64,000 nt of DNA from Trichormus sp. M33_DOE_039 (GTDB taxonomy: Bacteria > Cyanobacteriota > Cyanobacteriia > Cyanobacteriales > Nostocaceae). The DNA lies in contig DVDT01000005.1 in NCBI GenBank assembly GCA_015296085.1, positions 62,001 to 126,000 of the forward strand. The letters run 5' to 3'. The position numbers and the translations under genes were made by a program. Shown here piece by piece: positions 7,996 to 16,944 of the stretch (positions within the stretch are counted from its first letter, which is position 1; each line of letters starts with the position of its first letter). Under the pieces are notes generated by a model. The model was not told the origin of the DNA, did no database searches, and saw only the letters and a program-made list of their open reading frames with translations.

Positions 7996-8823
7996 TTACA
8001 ACAATTCATCCATCAAGGTCATGACTTTGATTGCCCCTGGCGATATCTCTAGGGGTGTGGTGAGTTGTAGTTGTGCCTCTAATACACCTTTCAAGGAGAT
8101 CAGCTTGAGGCTATTTTCTGCGAGAGTCTGGGCGATCGCATCCGCTGCTGGTAAATATCCAATCGCGCCTAAATCTGCTAATACAGCTCGTCGCAACTGC
8201 AAATCATCGTTAGCGAGGGCTTGCACTAAGCGATCGCCATATTGACTAGCAAGTTGGGGGTCAGGCGTGAGCTGATACATAGCACGTGCTGCGGCAAATT
8301 GCACACGGGGGACAAAATGATCGAGAAAAGGCAGAATATCAGGAATTGCATTTTGTGCGCCAAGAGTTCCCAAGGCTTCTAGAATCGCATCAAAGGGTTG
8401 AGCCAGTTGGGGCGGTTCTGGTGCGGGTAATGTGCCGGGAACTTTGTCGTTAAGTAGCTCGATCAATCTGGGAATACAGGATAAATCCCCCAACATTTCC
8501 AAAGATTGAGCGGCTGCTTCCCGGACGTAGAAATCCGAACATTCTAACGAGCGCATTAAAGCTGGAACAGCTCGTTTGTCTCCTAATTTCCCTAAAGCTC
8601 TAGCTGCATTGCGCCGCAGAGGATAACCACCTGCATCTGTGCGATCATCTTCATCTTCTAAGGAGGTAATTAAGACATCGATCGCTTCCGGCTCGTTCAC
8701 CCGAAACCGTCCCAACCACCAAGCAGCATAGACCCGTAATCCCAAATCTTCACCCTGAAGATTGGCGATCGCCTGTTCTACCGTTAATGAACTATCGCTT
8801 TGAATCTCAGATGCTTCATCCAT
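7996..8823 (-). CDS. cpcE: phycocyanobilin lyase subunit CpcE
   Basis: The 275-residue HEAT-repeat protein is the CpcE half of the alpha-84 phycocyanobilin lyase. Characteristic segments are LTVEQAIANLQGEDLGLRVY, AAWWLGRFRVNEPEAIDVLI, GGYPLRRNAARALGKLGDKR and FYVREAAAQSLEMLGDLSCI. It stands downstream of the minus-strand cpcB-cpcA, separated by a hairpin and a long heptamer-repeat stem. This arrangement fits low-level read-through from a very strong operon. Because the sulfur-poor CpcA3 also keeps Cys-84, the same lyase probably serves both alpha chains (inference). The ATG at 8823 lies in a typical context. Confidence 0.93.
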   Translation of the reverse strand: MDEASEIQSDSSLTVEQAIANLQGEDLGLRVYAAWWLGRFRVNEPEAIDVLITSLEDEDDRTDAGGYPLRRNAARALGKLGDKRAVPALMRSLECSDFYVREAAAQSLEMLGDLSCIPRLIELLNDKVPGTLPAPEPPQLAQPFDAILEALGTLGAQNAIPDILPFLDHFVPRVQFAAARAMYQLTPDPQLASQYGDRLVQALANDDLQLRRAVLADLGAIGYLPAADAIAQTLAENSLKLISLKGVLEAQLQLTTPLEISPGAIKVMTLMDELL

Positions 8824-8862
8824 AACTATTAATTGGGAGAGGCTTGATTATGTCTTGGAGTT

Positions 8863-8980
8863 GAAGGGGTGTAAGGGTGTAGGGGTGTAAGAGTGTAAGG
8901 GTATAGAGGATGTTTAACATCTACACCCCTATATTCCTATACCCCTATACCCCTATACCCTTACACCCCCATACCCCTTC
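8863..8980. repeat. long STRR inverted repeat between cpcA and cpcE
   Basis: Heptamer-type repeats (gggtgta / tacaccc, with variants gggtata / tataccc) run outward from a centre near 8921. The outer ends GAAGGGGT (8863-8870) and ACCCCTTC (8973-8980) are exactly complementary. The transcript could fold into an imperfect stem of about 50 bp per side. The same heptamer family recurs at about 12513, 30003, 56473, 58055 and 60170. Confidence 0.7.
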
Positions 8981-8994
8981 TCGTAAACATAGCA

Positions 8995-9054
8995 ATGCCC
9001 GGAGGAGTAAACAAAAACTAACCTGAGTCAGCAATTGCATACCCCTCCGGGCAT
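8995..9054 (-). terminator. hairpin downstream of cpcA
   Basis: The 11-bp perfect arms ATGCCCGGAGG (8995-9005) and CCTCCGGGCAT (9044-9054) enclose a 38-nt loop. They start 15 bp after the cpcA stop. No T-run follows on the minus strand, so this may be a partial terminator or an RNA-processing/stabilising hairpin. It would leave some transcript to continue into cpcE-cpcF. Confidence 0.65.
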
Positions 9055-9068
9055 AGAACTATCGCTAA

Positions 9069-9557
9069 TTAGCTTAATGCGTTGATAGCGTAGTCGATGT
9101 AGGAGTTTGCTTCAACAGCAGGATCACCGCTCAAACCGTGGTTAGCTTTGATGTACTTGAGAGCTTCAACGTACCAGCTAGGAGACAAATCGAAGGTACG
9201 GTTGATTTCAGCAATACCACTGATGAGGTAGTCATCCAATGGGCCTGTACCACCAACAACTAAGCAGTAGGTGATCATCCGCAAGTAGTAGCCGATGTCA
9301 CGTACACACTTGTCTTTACCTGTTTGGGTAGAAGCGAAGTTAGGCCCTTGCATGGAGGTGGTGTAAGGGAATTTTTGGTAAACTGCGTTAGCAGCACCAG
9401 AAGCCAAGCTAGAGGACTTTTCGGTCAAAGCTTTAGCTGCTTGGATGCTAGCTGAAGCTTGACGAAAACGACCAAAAGCGATTTGAATTTCGGTGGAGCT
9501 GAGGAAACGACCTTGGGAATCAGCAGCTGCTACTGCTTCGGTTAGAGGGGTTTTCAT
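9069..9557 (-). CDS. cpcA: phycocyanin alpha subunit (ordinary composition)
   Basis: This is a phycocyanin alpha chain (162 aa) with the bilin cysteine in [15 protein letters not shown]. It is very close to CpcA3 but keeps three Met and two Cys ([15 protein letters not shown]). The start at 9557 (MKTPLTEAV) is chosen because it matches the family N terminus and is preceded by GGAGAG. A longer frame upstream would add 24 unlikely residues. It forms rod disks with the CpcB encoded 93 bp upstream. No linker genes follow. The next genes are cpcE and cpcF. It may be a constitutive or light-regulated set, but which of these cannot be decided from the sequence. Confidence 0.95.
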   Translation of the reverse strand: MKTPLTEAVAAADSQGRFLSSTEIQIAFGRFRQASASIQAAKALTEKSSSLASGAANAVYQKFPYTTSMQGPNFASTQTGKDKCVRDIGYYLRMITYCLVVGGTGPLDDYLISGIAEINRTFDLSPSWYVEALKYIKANHGLSGDPAVEANSYIDYAINALS

Positions 9558-9650
9558 TGTGGGATTCTCTCCAAATAATCTTGTTTTAAGGATTTTATTG
9601 ATCACTCGAAACCGCTTGTGGCGGATCAAATCAATGGCTAAGTGGCTTTA

Positions 9651-10169
9651 TTAAGCAACTGCTGATGCAGCCTTATCAAAGTAGCTAGCTACTTCAGCCA
9701 TCAAAGCAGAGCAGTCACCACGGGTAATACCATTGGTATCACCAGCGATCGCCAATGCAGCATCCTTCATTTTTTGAACGCCAACTGCTACAGAAGCACC
9801 AGGAGTTCCCAAAGCCAAGTAGGTTTCTTTCAAACCGTTGAGGCAGCGATCATCTAAAACACTAGCGTCACCAGCAAAGATTGCGTAGGTGATGTAGCGC
9901 AGGATGATTTCCATGTCGCGCAAGCAAGCAGCCATACGACGGCTTGTGTAAGCATTTCCACCAGGTGCGATTAATGCAGGCTGTTCTGCGAACAATGCAC
10001 GAGCTGCATTTGCAACGATTGTAGAAGCATTGCTGGTGATGCGGTTTACAGTGTCCATGCGCTTGTTGCCATCTGCAACCATCGCACTCAAGGCATCTAG
10101 TTGAGAAGTGGTGAGATAGTCACCGCGTGCGTCAGCTTGGGAAACCACTTTTGCAAAAGCGTCGAACAT
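9651..10169 (-). CDS. cpcB: phycocyanin beta subunit (ordinary composition)
   Basis: This is a 172-residue phycocyanin beta chain with bilin cysteines at beta-84 (MAACLRDME) and beta-155 (TRGDCSAL). The usual extra Cys in DDRCLNG is also present. It has seven Met and three Cys, against one and two in CpcB3. The start at 10169 (MFDAFAKVV) is favoured by TTAGGAGA upstream and by the family N terminus. An in-frame TTG three codons earlier is rejected. It is the first gene of the leftward cpcB-cpcA-(cpcE-cpcF) group. Confidence 0.95.
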   Translation of the reverse strand: MFDAFAKVVSQADARGDYLTTSQLDALSAMVADGNKRMDTVNRITSNASTIVANAARALFAEQPALIAPGGNAYTSRRMAACLRDMEIILRYITYAIFAGDASVLDDRCLNGLKETYLALGTPGASVAVGVQKMKDAALAIAGDTNGITRGDCSALMAEVASYFDKAASAVA

Positions 10170-10647
10170 AAACGTCAATCTCCTAATGGATTTATTCGAG
10201 TCTGGTTCAGGTTACAGCCAAACTGGATTCAGCTCAAATGCTTTCGCCAGTGGATGACAACCCTTGAAATGCTTCCTGATCTTCCAGTCGGGAAGCTTGG
10301 GAAAGTTTACATTTCTTTAATAGTCGGAGAACTTAACTCATGCAGATGACTGAGTAAATCTCATCCAATCTTGTCTGTAAGTTTTCCATTACTTTGTTTA
10401 TACTATGTCGTTGGATCGATGTTTATTACAAATTGCAAACACTTGTTTCGCTTTAGGAAGTCTACCAATATAGGTGTATTGCCTATCTGGTAAAGCTTTC
10501 AAGCCCTAAAATGCCAAATTCAGCTTAATGAAACGACATCAATTTGGTGAAAATTTGTCCAGGAATATTGCACCAAAGAAATCTGAGCAACAAGTATTAA
10601 GAAATATTGCAAATATGAATGGCAGGGAACAGGGGAGTGGTAAACCT
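10170..10647 (-). promoter_or_regulatory. cpcB promoter and leader region
   Basis: The 478-bp gap between pebB and cpcB on the same strand has no credible gene. It contains the words TTTCGCCAGTG (10242-10252) and TTGGGAAAGTTT (10297-10308), shared with the gap inside the cpc3 operon. CTTCCAGTCGGGAAG (10281-10295) is a near-palindrome. It must hold the promoter and a long leader of the cpcBA mRNA. No -10/-35 pair is assigned. Confidence 0.45.
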
Positions 10648-11397
10648 CTACTCGCTGGTAACAAGCAATTTTCGTTCCAGGTCAAATAAGAAGCCGTGAA
10701 TATACTCCTCCGTCCACTCAGCACCATAAAAGCGAGTAAACATTCCTCTGGCTGGGTCTTTCTCCGCTCGATAGCGTAGATAACGCAGTTGCGCCTGTTC
10801 AATTTCTTTTAAAGACTGAGTGTCAGTAATGGGTTCTGCCTGCTCCACAAAATCCAGATAAGCCTGGAGATAGTCTTTAAAAGCAGCAAAAACATGAGTT
10901 TCTACGACTTCCGTTTGTTGCGTACGAGTCCAGAGAAACGCAGGTGAGAAAAAAGGTTGGGCTTCGGCGGGAAAGTCACCTCCCCAGGGTAAATGCTGCT
11001 GATGTGACTGAAAAATTGGCAGGATAGGCTGGGTATACTTTGCCTGATACATCGGATCATCCCGAAATAGAGGCTGCATATCCAAAGCAATCAAGTGACC
11101 TCCCGGCAAAGTAACTAAATCTGCGCCAAAAAAGGGCAAATCGTAGTTTAAATGCGGAAAAATCACGAAATTTAATACCTGGAGTGAATTTCCTCCCTGG
11201 ACATGAGCCGCTCGGATTTGGCGGAGTTTAAGAGATTGATAGGCGTGGCTAGTCGTCAAAACCTCTTCCTGATGTTTGCCTTTACCTACTGTTGCTTGCT
11301 TTGACTCAAATCCGGCAGGAATTGGATAAGGGCGCAAATCCAAACGTTGCTGCAAAAGCGCGATCGCATAATCTAAAAACGGTTGATAGAGAGTCAC
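10648..11397 (-). CDS. pebB: phycoerythrobilin:ferredoxin oxidoreductase
   Basis: This ferredoxin-dependent bilin reductase (249 aa from the GTG start) converts 15,16-dihydrobiliverdin to phycoerythrobilin. Family marks include YPIPAGFE near the N terminus, [45 protein letters not shown] and [20 protein letters not shown]. The GTG at 11397 gives [12 protein letters not shown], the usual PebB start, and has GAAGGGA just upstream. The longer TTG start at 11418 lies in an 'attttgaattttgaa' repeat and is rejected. It follows pebA and completes the two-step pathway from biliverdin, so the organism should carry phycoerythrin or phycoerythrocyanin-type pigments. Confidence 0.93.
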   Translation of the reverse strand: MTLYQPFLDYAIALLQQRLDLRPYPIPAGFESKQATVGKGKHQEEVLTTSHAYQSLKLRQIRAAHVQGGNSLQVLNFVIFPHLNYDLPFFGADLVTLPGGHLIALDMQPLFRDDPMYQAKYTQPILPIFQSHQQHLPWGGDFPAEAQPFFSPAFLWTRTQQTEVVETHVFAAFKDYLQAYLDFVEQAEPITDTQSLKEIEQAQLRYLRYRAEKDPARGMFTRFYGAEWTEEYIHGFLFDLERKLLVTSE

Positions 11398-11508
11398 GTC
11401 CCTTCGCTCCGACTTCAAAATTCAAAATACCCTACGGGTTCGCGCAGCGTTCCGCAGGAAAGGCTTGCGCCTACAAAATTCAAAATGACTACTGATGACT
11501 ATTGACTT
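11398..11508. repeat. repeat-filled pebA-pebB spacer
   Basis: The short gap is made of dispersed repeats: 'ttcaaaattcaaaat' copies and a GC-rich piece 'ctacgggttcgcgcagcgtt' with its imperfect complement. Pieces of the same type occur near 1540 and 13250. No gene is seen. Confidence 0.5.
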
Positions 11509-12240
11509 TTATTTGCCAGCCTTAGCTGCTAAAGGCACAGCATCCTCAAACAAAAATTCATGTAAAAATTTTTCTGACCATTCATGACCAAAATAGCTAC
11601 TGAACAAACCGGATGCTGGATCACGGTCTGCACTGTATTGGTCGTAATCCTTTTGAGCTTTGACAATCCGTTGAATGTCTGACTGATCATTCAGAGGTTG
11701 GGCGGCTTCTAGCATTTGCCAGTATAAATTCAAATAATCTTTGAAAGCTTCAAATACCCGCGTTTTCACAGTTTCGGCATCAGTTTTAGCGAACAACAGA
11801 TATTTTGAAAAATACTGATTAGCATCATAAAACTTCATTTCCAGATCTTGTGCCAAGTCTGGATATTTCTCATGCAATGCCTGCAACGGTTGGATATATT
11901 TTTTTAGATAAGCTTCATCCTGAAATAAAGGTTGGAAATCCATCACAATCAGGTTTTTGACCTGACCAAAAGACAGAAAATCGATACCAAGTAAGGGCAA
12001 CTCATAATAGTGGCTAGGATAAATCACACTATTCATGATTTGTGCGCTTGCACCTGCATCAATGTAGGTATAACGAATTTTTCGCAATTCAGGACATTGA
12101 TAACACCAGCTTTGAATTGTCGCAGGGTTTCTACCGCGATCACTGACCTTATATTCTAGTCCCGGTGGAATTGGGCGACTCTGTAATGTAAACCGTTGCA
12201 AAAGCGATTGTTCCAGATGCTCAAGAAAGCACTTATACAT
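11509..12240 (-). CDS. pebA: 15,16-dihydrobiliverdin:ferredoxin oxidoreductase
   Basis: This 243-residue ferredoxin-dependent bilin reductase carries out the first reduction of biliverdin IX-alpha to 15,16-dihydrobiliverdin. Shared FDBR blocks are IPPGLEYK, MNSVIYPSHYYELPLLGIDFL, LIVMDFQPLF, RVFEAFKDYLNLYW and DPASGLFSSYFGHEWSEKFLHEFLF. These are parallel to those of pebB downstream, which takes over the intermediate. The ATG at 12240 is in the normal family position. pebA-pebB adjacency is typical of phycoerythrin-making cyanobacteria. Confidence 0.94.
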   Translation of the reverse strand: MYKCFLEHLEQSLLQRFTLQSRPIPPGLEYKVSDRGRNPATIQSWCYQCPELRKIRYTYIDAGASAQIMNSVIYPSHYYELPLLGIDFLSFGQVKNLIVMDFQPLFQDEAYLKKYIQPLQALHEKYPDLAQDLEMKFYDANQYFSKYLLFAKTDAETVKTRVFEAFKDYLNLYWQMLEAAQPLNDQSDIQRIVKAQKDYDQYSADRDPASGLFSSYFGHEWSEKFLHEFLFEDAVPLAAKAGK

Positions 12241-12634
12241 AAGATTTATAGATTCATCTGCCTTAACCTCTGAGAATAAGGGATTCCCTGACGACTAGTC
12301 TCAAATATGTTAAACAAAGTAACGATCCTTAACGTGATCAATTAATTTGAGATTTTTTAGCAATTTTTGATGCCCACCAGTGAGCGTCCTACTTCTGAGC
12401 GTAGGTTGAAAGCTATGGAGATTGTGTTATCTGTTTATTGCTATTCCCATTCCCCATTCCCCCTTTCCTAACAGGTGTAGGTTTTTTGCGCTTTGCCTAT
12501 AAGACACTGTTTTAGGGTGTAAGGGTGTAGGGGTGTAGGGGTGGATGAAAATATCATTCTGTCGTTAGTTTGATAGTCATCACTCACTGCTCTATTAAAA
12601 ACCTACAGCTGTAAGTTCCCCATTCCCTCTGACT
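12241..12634. other. intergenic region between the CpeS-type gene and pebA
   Basis: No gene is seen in this 394 bp. It contains STRR heptamers (gggtgta, about 12513-12543) and 'attccccattcccc' repeats. The pebA promoter presumably lies in the 12241-12400 part, but no motif is assigned. Confidence 0.5.
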
Positions 12635-13222
12635 CTACACGGATGCCCTAGACAAATTGTGTTGCACCATTTTTGCTAAATTTGTCTCAGTTAAATAGCG
12701 GCGTTCGGAGCAGTAAGTCATCAAATACACACCATTCATCATTCGCACCGTGCTGACTCGCACTCGAAAATCATCCGTCATAAACCAGCAGCGTTCTTGT
12801 CCTTGGTTGCTCTCATATTCGGTATCGATGGTTAAAATACCGTCTTTCCCAAACCAGTAGCGGCTGACCACGGGAATTCTTTCTACATAACCTTGATTAC
12901 GTAGCAATTTTCCTGATTGTCCAGTCTCATCATCAGGTACATCAATTAACACAGCTGCTTGATCGGGATTGGGTTCTCGATCATCCTCATGTTCTTGCCA
13001 CATAAAGCTAGCTCCACCATTGGCTTTGATGGGATTGATGTTTTGCTGTTCACAAATGGCTTGGACTCGTGGGTCATCCCCTGTAATCACATTTACATAG
13101 AGCTTTGATTCTCCCGACTGATCCGCCACCGTATCAAAGTGATGTACTGTGCGTTGCGTAAACCAGACCCCTTCACTTTTACGGAAAAATTCCATCATCG
13201 TCATTGGTGGTAAAAATTGCAT
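12635..13222 (-). CDS. cpeS: CpeS/CpcS-family phycobiliprotein lyase
   Basis: The 195-residue protein has the lipocalin-like CpcS/CpeS fold. The helix-strand entry (MEFFRKSEGVWFTQRTVHHF) precedes beta strands including YVERIPVVSRYWFGKDGILTI, QERCWFMTDDFRVRVSTVRM and VYLMTYCSERRYL. Members attach bilin to Cys-84-type sites on alpha or beta phycobiliproteins. Position beside pebA/pebB suggests a phycoerythrobilin-handling member, but several paralogues (CpeS, CpeU, CpcS) look alike, so the symbol is provisional. The first ATG (13222) is taken. ATGs at 13204 and 13198 are possible, and none has a strong ribosome site. Confidence 0.75.
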   Translation of the reverse strand: MQFLPPMTMMEFFRKSEGVWFTQRTVHHFDTVADQSGESKLYVNVITGDDPRVQAICEQQNINPIKANGGASFMWQEHEDDREPNPDQAAVLIDVPDDETGQSGKLLRNQGYVERIPVVSRYWFGKDGILTIDTEYESNQGQERCWFMTDDFRVRVSTVRMMNGVYLMTYCSERRYLTETNLAKMVQHNLSRASV

Positions 13223-13428
13223 AAAAGAATTTTAGATTTTAGATTTTGGATTTTGCGGAAATTTGCTACGCGGGGCTTTCCCCAGTAAAGCAAACCTTCC
13301 TAGAGGAAATTTTAGATAGAAATAATACTAAGCTTTAACAATCAACATTTATCAGTAAACGCTTAACCTGCTTGATTTGTAGATGGGTCGCGGTACAATA
13401 CCCCTAAATAATCTCACGATTTCAACCC
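13223..13428. promoter_or_regulatory. divergent promoter gap with short inverted repeat
   Basis: This gap lies between the divergent lyase and pentapeptide genes. It contains 'tttgctacgcggggctttccccagtaaagcaaa' (13261-13293), in which TTTGCT and AGCAAA can pair around GGGGCTTTCCCC. It is similar to the small dispersed hairpins of this genome. No promoter is assigned. Confidence 0.4.
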
Positions 13429-14247
13429 ATGATCAGCAAGGAGACTTACAAGACACCCCAAGACGTTTTGGCTGTCCTCAAGATAGGACTGACTTTGGCT
13501 CAGGAAGACTTGTATCAATTTAATCTCAGTGGATTTGATTTACCAAAAGCTAATTTGCATCAAGCCACTTTGATTCGCGCCAATCTCAGCCAAGCGAATC
13601 TCAGTGAAGCGGATCTGAGTCAAGCAGACTTACGAGGAGCGGATCTGAGGCAAGCTATTTTGCGGGACGCTAATTTACAAGCAGCGTGTTTGTATCGAGC
13701 TGATTTGAGTGGGGCAGATTTACGGGGAGCTAATTTATCGGATATTAAGTTGCTAGGCGCAAGGTACGATAGTCACACCCTTTTCCCAGAAGGCTTTATC
13801 TACAAATCCTCTGGAGCGATCGGCCCGAATGCGAATTTAAACGGGGCGCAGCTCAATACAGCTAATTTGCGTCATGTAGATTTGCAGGGTGCAAGTTTGT
13901 TGGGGGCATATTTGGGAGGTGCTGATTTGACTCTTGCTAATCTCCAAGGAGCGCGATTGAGTCAAGCAGACTTGCGAAAGGCCTGTTTGACGGGAGCATT
14001 TTTACGTAATGCTCGGTTAAATGGGGTGAATTTGGCTGGGGCAGATTTGCGAGCCGCAGATATGACTGGTGTTGAATTTGAGCAGTTTGAAAGTATTGCT
14101 GGAGCAGATTTCAGCCATGTTCAAGGGCTGAGTGATGAAATGAGATCGCGCCTCCTCAGCCAGCCTGCACAAGAGTTAGACACGCCCCACGCGTTAACCC
14201 GAAAAACTACAAGAGCCAGCCTAGAAAGTCTATCTACTAAGATTTAG
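13429..14247 (+). CDS. pentapeptide-repeat protein (272 aa)
   Basis: After about 35 residues with a short helical segment (DVLAVLKIGLTLAQEDLYQF), A(D/N)LXX repeats form two right-handed quadrilateral beta-helix runs (about 38-110 and 135-225). They are separated by a loop with YDSHTLFPEGFIY, an insert often seen in cyanobacterial members. The tail is unstructured and Thr/Ser-rich. No signal peptide or membrane span is seen. The family is abundant in cyanobacteria and mostly of unknown function. It lies in the phycobilisome island, but nothing in its sequence ties it to phycobilins. Its 3' end overlaps the convergent 68-aa gene by 11 bp. Confidence 0.85.
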   Translation: MISKETYKTPQDVLAVLKIGLTLAQEDLYQFNLSGFDLPKANLHQATLIRANLSQANLSEADLSQADLRGADLRQAILRDANLQAACLYRADLSGADLRGANLSDIKLLGARYDSHTLFPEGFIYKSSGAIGPNANLNGAQLNTANLRHVDLQGASLLGAYLGGADLTLANLQGARLSQADLRKACLTGAFLRNARLNGVNLAGADLRAADMTGVEFEQFESIAGADFSHVQGLSDEMRSRLLSQPAQELDTPHALTRKTTRASLESLSTKI

Positions 14248-14443
14248 TTGCTATCCAATCTTTCTTAAGCAGTGCCAAAAAAGTCGCAATCCCTTTAGAA
14301 AATCCAGGTGGATCTGGTAAAACATACTGCGGGAAATCTTCATAGGGTCGCCACTGCTCTGACGAATTATGCCGCAAGTACAATACTCGATCAACCCCTT
14401 CCAATTTCCAGAGCATTTGACCGCCAGTGGGAATTTCCGCCAT
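14237..14443 (-). CDS. small hypothetical protein (68 aa)
   Basis: This is a 68-residue protein with a Trp/Tyr-rich first half (MLWKLEGVDRVLYLRHNSSEQW) and a helical, basic tail (FLALLKKDW). A strong Shine-Dalgarno (ATAGGAGAAAG) sits just upstream of the ATG at 14443, which is the main reason to accept it as real. An overlapping frame from 14463 lacks such a site. It overlaps the end of the convergent pentapeptide gene. No family is recognised. Confidence 0.65.
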   Translation of the reverse strand: MAEIPTGGQMLWKLEGVDRVLYLRHNSSEQWRPYEDFPQYVLPDPPGFSKGIATFLALLKKDWIATKS

Positions 14444-14731
14444 GTCTTTCTCCTATGGTGCAAATATAAATACTCAGTAACAATTGACTATTGTCCAATT
14501 CTGCCAATCTAAATATTAAATTCTGTAAGCATCGTTACAATAAATCTAGACTTTTGTGTCGAATTACTGTAAGCGTGTAGATACATTATAGAAATATCTC
14601 ACTCAGCGAGGTATGACTGAGAGGAGTATTTTTTGCTCTGGCGATCGCAATTATGGAGTGACGACAGGTTACAGGTTACAGGGGAAGCAGAGGAGAAAAA
14701 CCAATTACTCCTACTCAGCACTCAGTACTCC

Positions 14732-15391
14732 TCACGGGATTAAATCTTCCATTGCTGCTCCCACAACACGGTAATCAACATCCTGTCTCAGTTCCGCTAG
14801 AGCTGCTTTAGCTGCGGGGTGATCAAAATTTTTCAAGGCATAGGCAACCCGTACCCGAATATATTCAAACTCAGAATTTTTAAGGGTTAGAAGTTGAGAT
14901 AAAGCCGCTTCCGACTGGCGAGAATTTACCAACGCTCCCAACGCATCCACAGATGCTTCTTGTACTGCGGTATCTTCTCCTGCTATTCCCAAAACACAAA
15001 TTTCTAGTACTTCTTCAGGACAATCCATCTCTACCAACGCGGCTAGAATGCTACGACGCACCAACCAATGATCATCGCGTACAAATGTCTGCACTAAATG
15101 AGAAGCCGAAATTCTACCAAACAAAGACAGCGAATTAGCCGCTTCTGCCCGCACATTAGGTGTGTTGTCCAACTTCATGATTTGCAGGAGAGCAGCAAAG
15201 GATTCAGATGTTTTTTGCTTGCCCAACTCCCTAGCTACAAAAGTCCGCACCAGAAATTCAGGGTCTTGAATATGGCGGCTGAGTAAAGGCACAGCAACAT
15301 CAGTTGGATAATCTTGAAGGGCAGAGATGGCCTTGAGACGGTATTGAAAATCGGTATTTTGCAGATTGGTTTCGATTTGATTGAGATCCAT
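14732..15391 (-). CDS. HEAT-repeat protein, phycobilin-lyase-like (219 aa)
   Basis: It is built entirely of five to six HEAT/PBS-lyase repeats (YRLKAISALQDYPTDVAVPLL, LVRTFVARELGKQKT, VRAEAANSLSLFG, WLVRRSILAALVEM, VQEASVDALGALV, IRVRVAYALKNFDHP). The length of 219 resembles CpeZ, PecF and NblB-type proteins. Its place among pebAB and lyase genes suggests a role in bilin attachment, chaperoning or phycobilisome turnover, but the subtype cannot be decided. It follows the DUF1838 gene by 66 bp on the same strand, probably in one operon. Confidence 0.7.
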   Translation of the reverse strand: MDLNQIETNLQNTDFQYRLKAISALQDYPTDVAVPLLSRHIQDPEFLVRTFVARELGKQKTSESFAALLQIMKLDNTPNVRAEAANSLSLFGRISASHLVQTFVRDDHWLVRRSILAALVEMDCPEEVLEICVLGIAGEDTAVQEASVDALGALVNSRQSEAALSQLLTLKNSEFEYIRVRVAYALKNFDHPAAKAALAELRQDVDYRVVGAAMEDLIP

Positions 15392-15457
15392 ATCAATAAG
15401 AAATAGGGCTGTAGGGGTACGAGGGTGTAGACAAGAACAACTAATTACTAATGATTT

Positions 15458-16249
15458 CTATTCTGCAATGGGAAAGCTTTCTCCACTTAGGTAAGCAGCA
15501 AAGTGTTGCTTAAAATATAGCGTACTTGTCATATTTGGCTCATCGCTGTGGTCGGGGGTAAATTCATAAATTGGGACTTGTTCACGAATTAGTTGAATTA
15601 AATTGGGATGCAGTTGTTCAAAGTGATCAACACGAGCTGTTGTAGTCTCAAATCGCAAGCGGGCTGGATGACCATAACCCAGTTTCATCCAAGGTAGCCA
15701 GGGACAATTTCGCGCCCACTTTGCAGGAGGCAGATGAGTTACTCCTGGACGGCCAATGTGGCTGGTGAAATACTCTGTCCCATGAAAGGTTTCACCAGGA
15801 CAATAGTCTCTGTACTTGGCATCTGCTGCTAATGGATGTGGATAAGTCAGGGGGATTTCTACGACAGAGGTCACATAATCTTGTCCTTGAGGAATTACCG
15901 TTAGCTTCGGTCGGACAGATCCTTGTACGATGCGATTGGCAATATGTACGATTGGTACGGCAGGACGGGTGGAGTCGGGTTGCCATGTGTGCAGGATGGC
16001 TTGGGTCTGTGGATCACAAAATAGACCTAACTCTCGATTAATCCGATAACCCACTTGCTCAAACTCAGGATTGGGACGCATGAAAACCTTGGTAGCATTC
16101 ATCCCGATAATCGAGAATAATTTCTGCCACTCCCCATCGCCTGACTCTTGCCACCAGACTTCCCCCTCCCAACGGTAGTAAAGTTGCTGGCCATGATATT
16201 TTCTATAGAAATCTAGATTATTAAATGTGTAGTCTTCTGAATTATTCAT
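15458..16249 (-). CDS. DUF1838-family protein
   Basis: This is a 263-residue soluble protein without signal peptide or transmembrane span. Marks resembling the DUF1838 family include YYRWEGEVWWQESGDGEWQKLF, the VGYRINRELGLFCDPQT segment with LHTWQP, and a Pro/Trp/His-rich centre (WARNCPWLPWMKLGYGHPARL). The biochemical role is not known. It sits directly upstream of a HEAT lyase-like gene, which suggests work on phycobiliproteins or bilins, as with other DUF1838 genes near pigment clusters (from memory, inference). The ATG at 16249 is in normal context. Confidence 0.65.
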   Translation of the reverse strand: MNNSEDYTFNNLDFYRKYHGQQLYYRWEGEVWWQESGDGEWQKLFSIIGMNATKVFMRPNPEFEQVGYRINRELGLFCDPQTQAILHTWQPDSTRPAVPIVHIANRIVQGSVRPKLTVIPQGQDYVTSVVEIPLTYPHPLAADAKYRDYCPGETFHGTEYFTSHIGRPGVTHLPPAKWARNCPWLPWMKLGYGHPARLRFETTTARVDHFEQLHPNLIQLIREQVPIYEFTPDHSDEPNMTSTLYFKQHFAAYLSGESFPIAE

Positions 16250-16362
16250 GGTTTCTCAAGAAACTACCACTACAGTGTTACTAATACTAATAGAATTATT
16301 TGCCATAGCCCTGATTAAAATTTGCCAGGGGTTCTAACTTTTAGCCAGTCGATTTATACGTT

Positions 16363-16944
16363 ATGACTCAGCCACAATTGAGTGACAAGGTTCGCGAACT
16401 GATCCAGAAGTCGCGGATTGTCAGTTTTGCTACTTGGGACAACACCCATCCCCCAGAAGCGATTCAGCGATTCCAGGCGGCAGATGACGAGGGACGCTAC
16501 CTGACGGACGAAGATTTACAGCAAATACAACAGCTTGCACCCTCAACTACAGCACTGATTGCCGTCACTCAGAATCTACGCGATCGCGTCACTGAAATCG
16601 TTGATGAAGCCAGAACCGATGTATTGGCTAAATTTCCCGATATCACTCAACCTGGTGGTGGACTTTACCCGCCAGCTAGAGCAGATGCTTGCTGGCGTGA
16701 TTTTTGGCACTTCTTGCGCTGTATTACTTATGGTATAGCTGGTCAGCATACTGACTACACAAGCACTGAGGGATTACATTATATGCAATTATTGTATAAA
16801 GAATTACAAGTGCCGCTCGATGCAATGGTAGTCGGACTAGAAGGAATCAAAGCAGCCAGTTTAAAGCGAGTCAAACTAGAGCAGCAAGCAACCCTTGCTC
16901 CCTATTTCGATCATTTGATTGAGCAATTAAAGCAATTTCGCTAA
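16363..16944 (+). CDS. divergent phycobiliprotein-like protein (193 aa)
   Basis: This is a phycobilisome-fold protein that is neither a phycocyanin nor an allophycocyanin subunit. The N-terminal 65 residues are unusual (VRELIQKSRIVSFATWDNTH), then the globin-like region follows. Landmarks are IQRFQAADDEGRYLT (as in AADSQGRFL), VTQNLRDRVTEIVDEARTDVLAKFPDITQPGG (as in the NA..LFAEQP..IAPGG block) and RADACWRDFWHFLRCITYGIAG. In the last, the Cys corresponds to the alpha-84 bilin site. It may therefore bind a bilin and act as a sensor, chaperone or breakdown factor. The gene converges on an NblB-like gene, and the two 3' ends overlap by 18 bp. Confidence 0.8.
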   Translation: MTQPQLSDKVRELIQKSRIVSFATWDNTHPPEAIQRFQAADDEGRYLTDEDLQQIQQLAPSTTALIAVTQNLRDRVTEIVDEARTDVLAKFPDITQPGGGLYPPARADACWRDFWHFLRCITYGIAGQHTDYTSTEGLHYMQLLYKELQVPLDAMVVGLEGIKAASLKRVKLEQQATLAPYFDHLIEQLKQFR

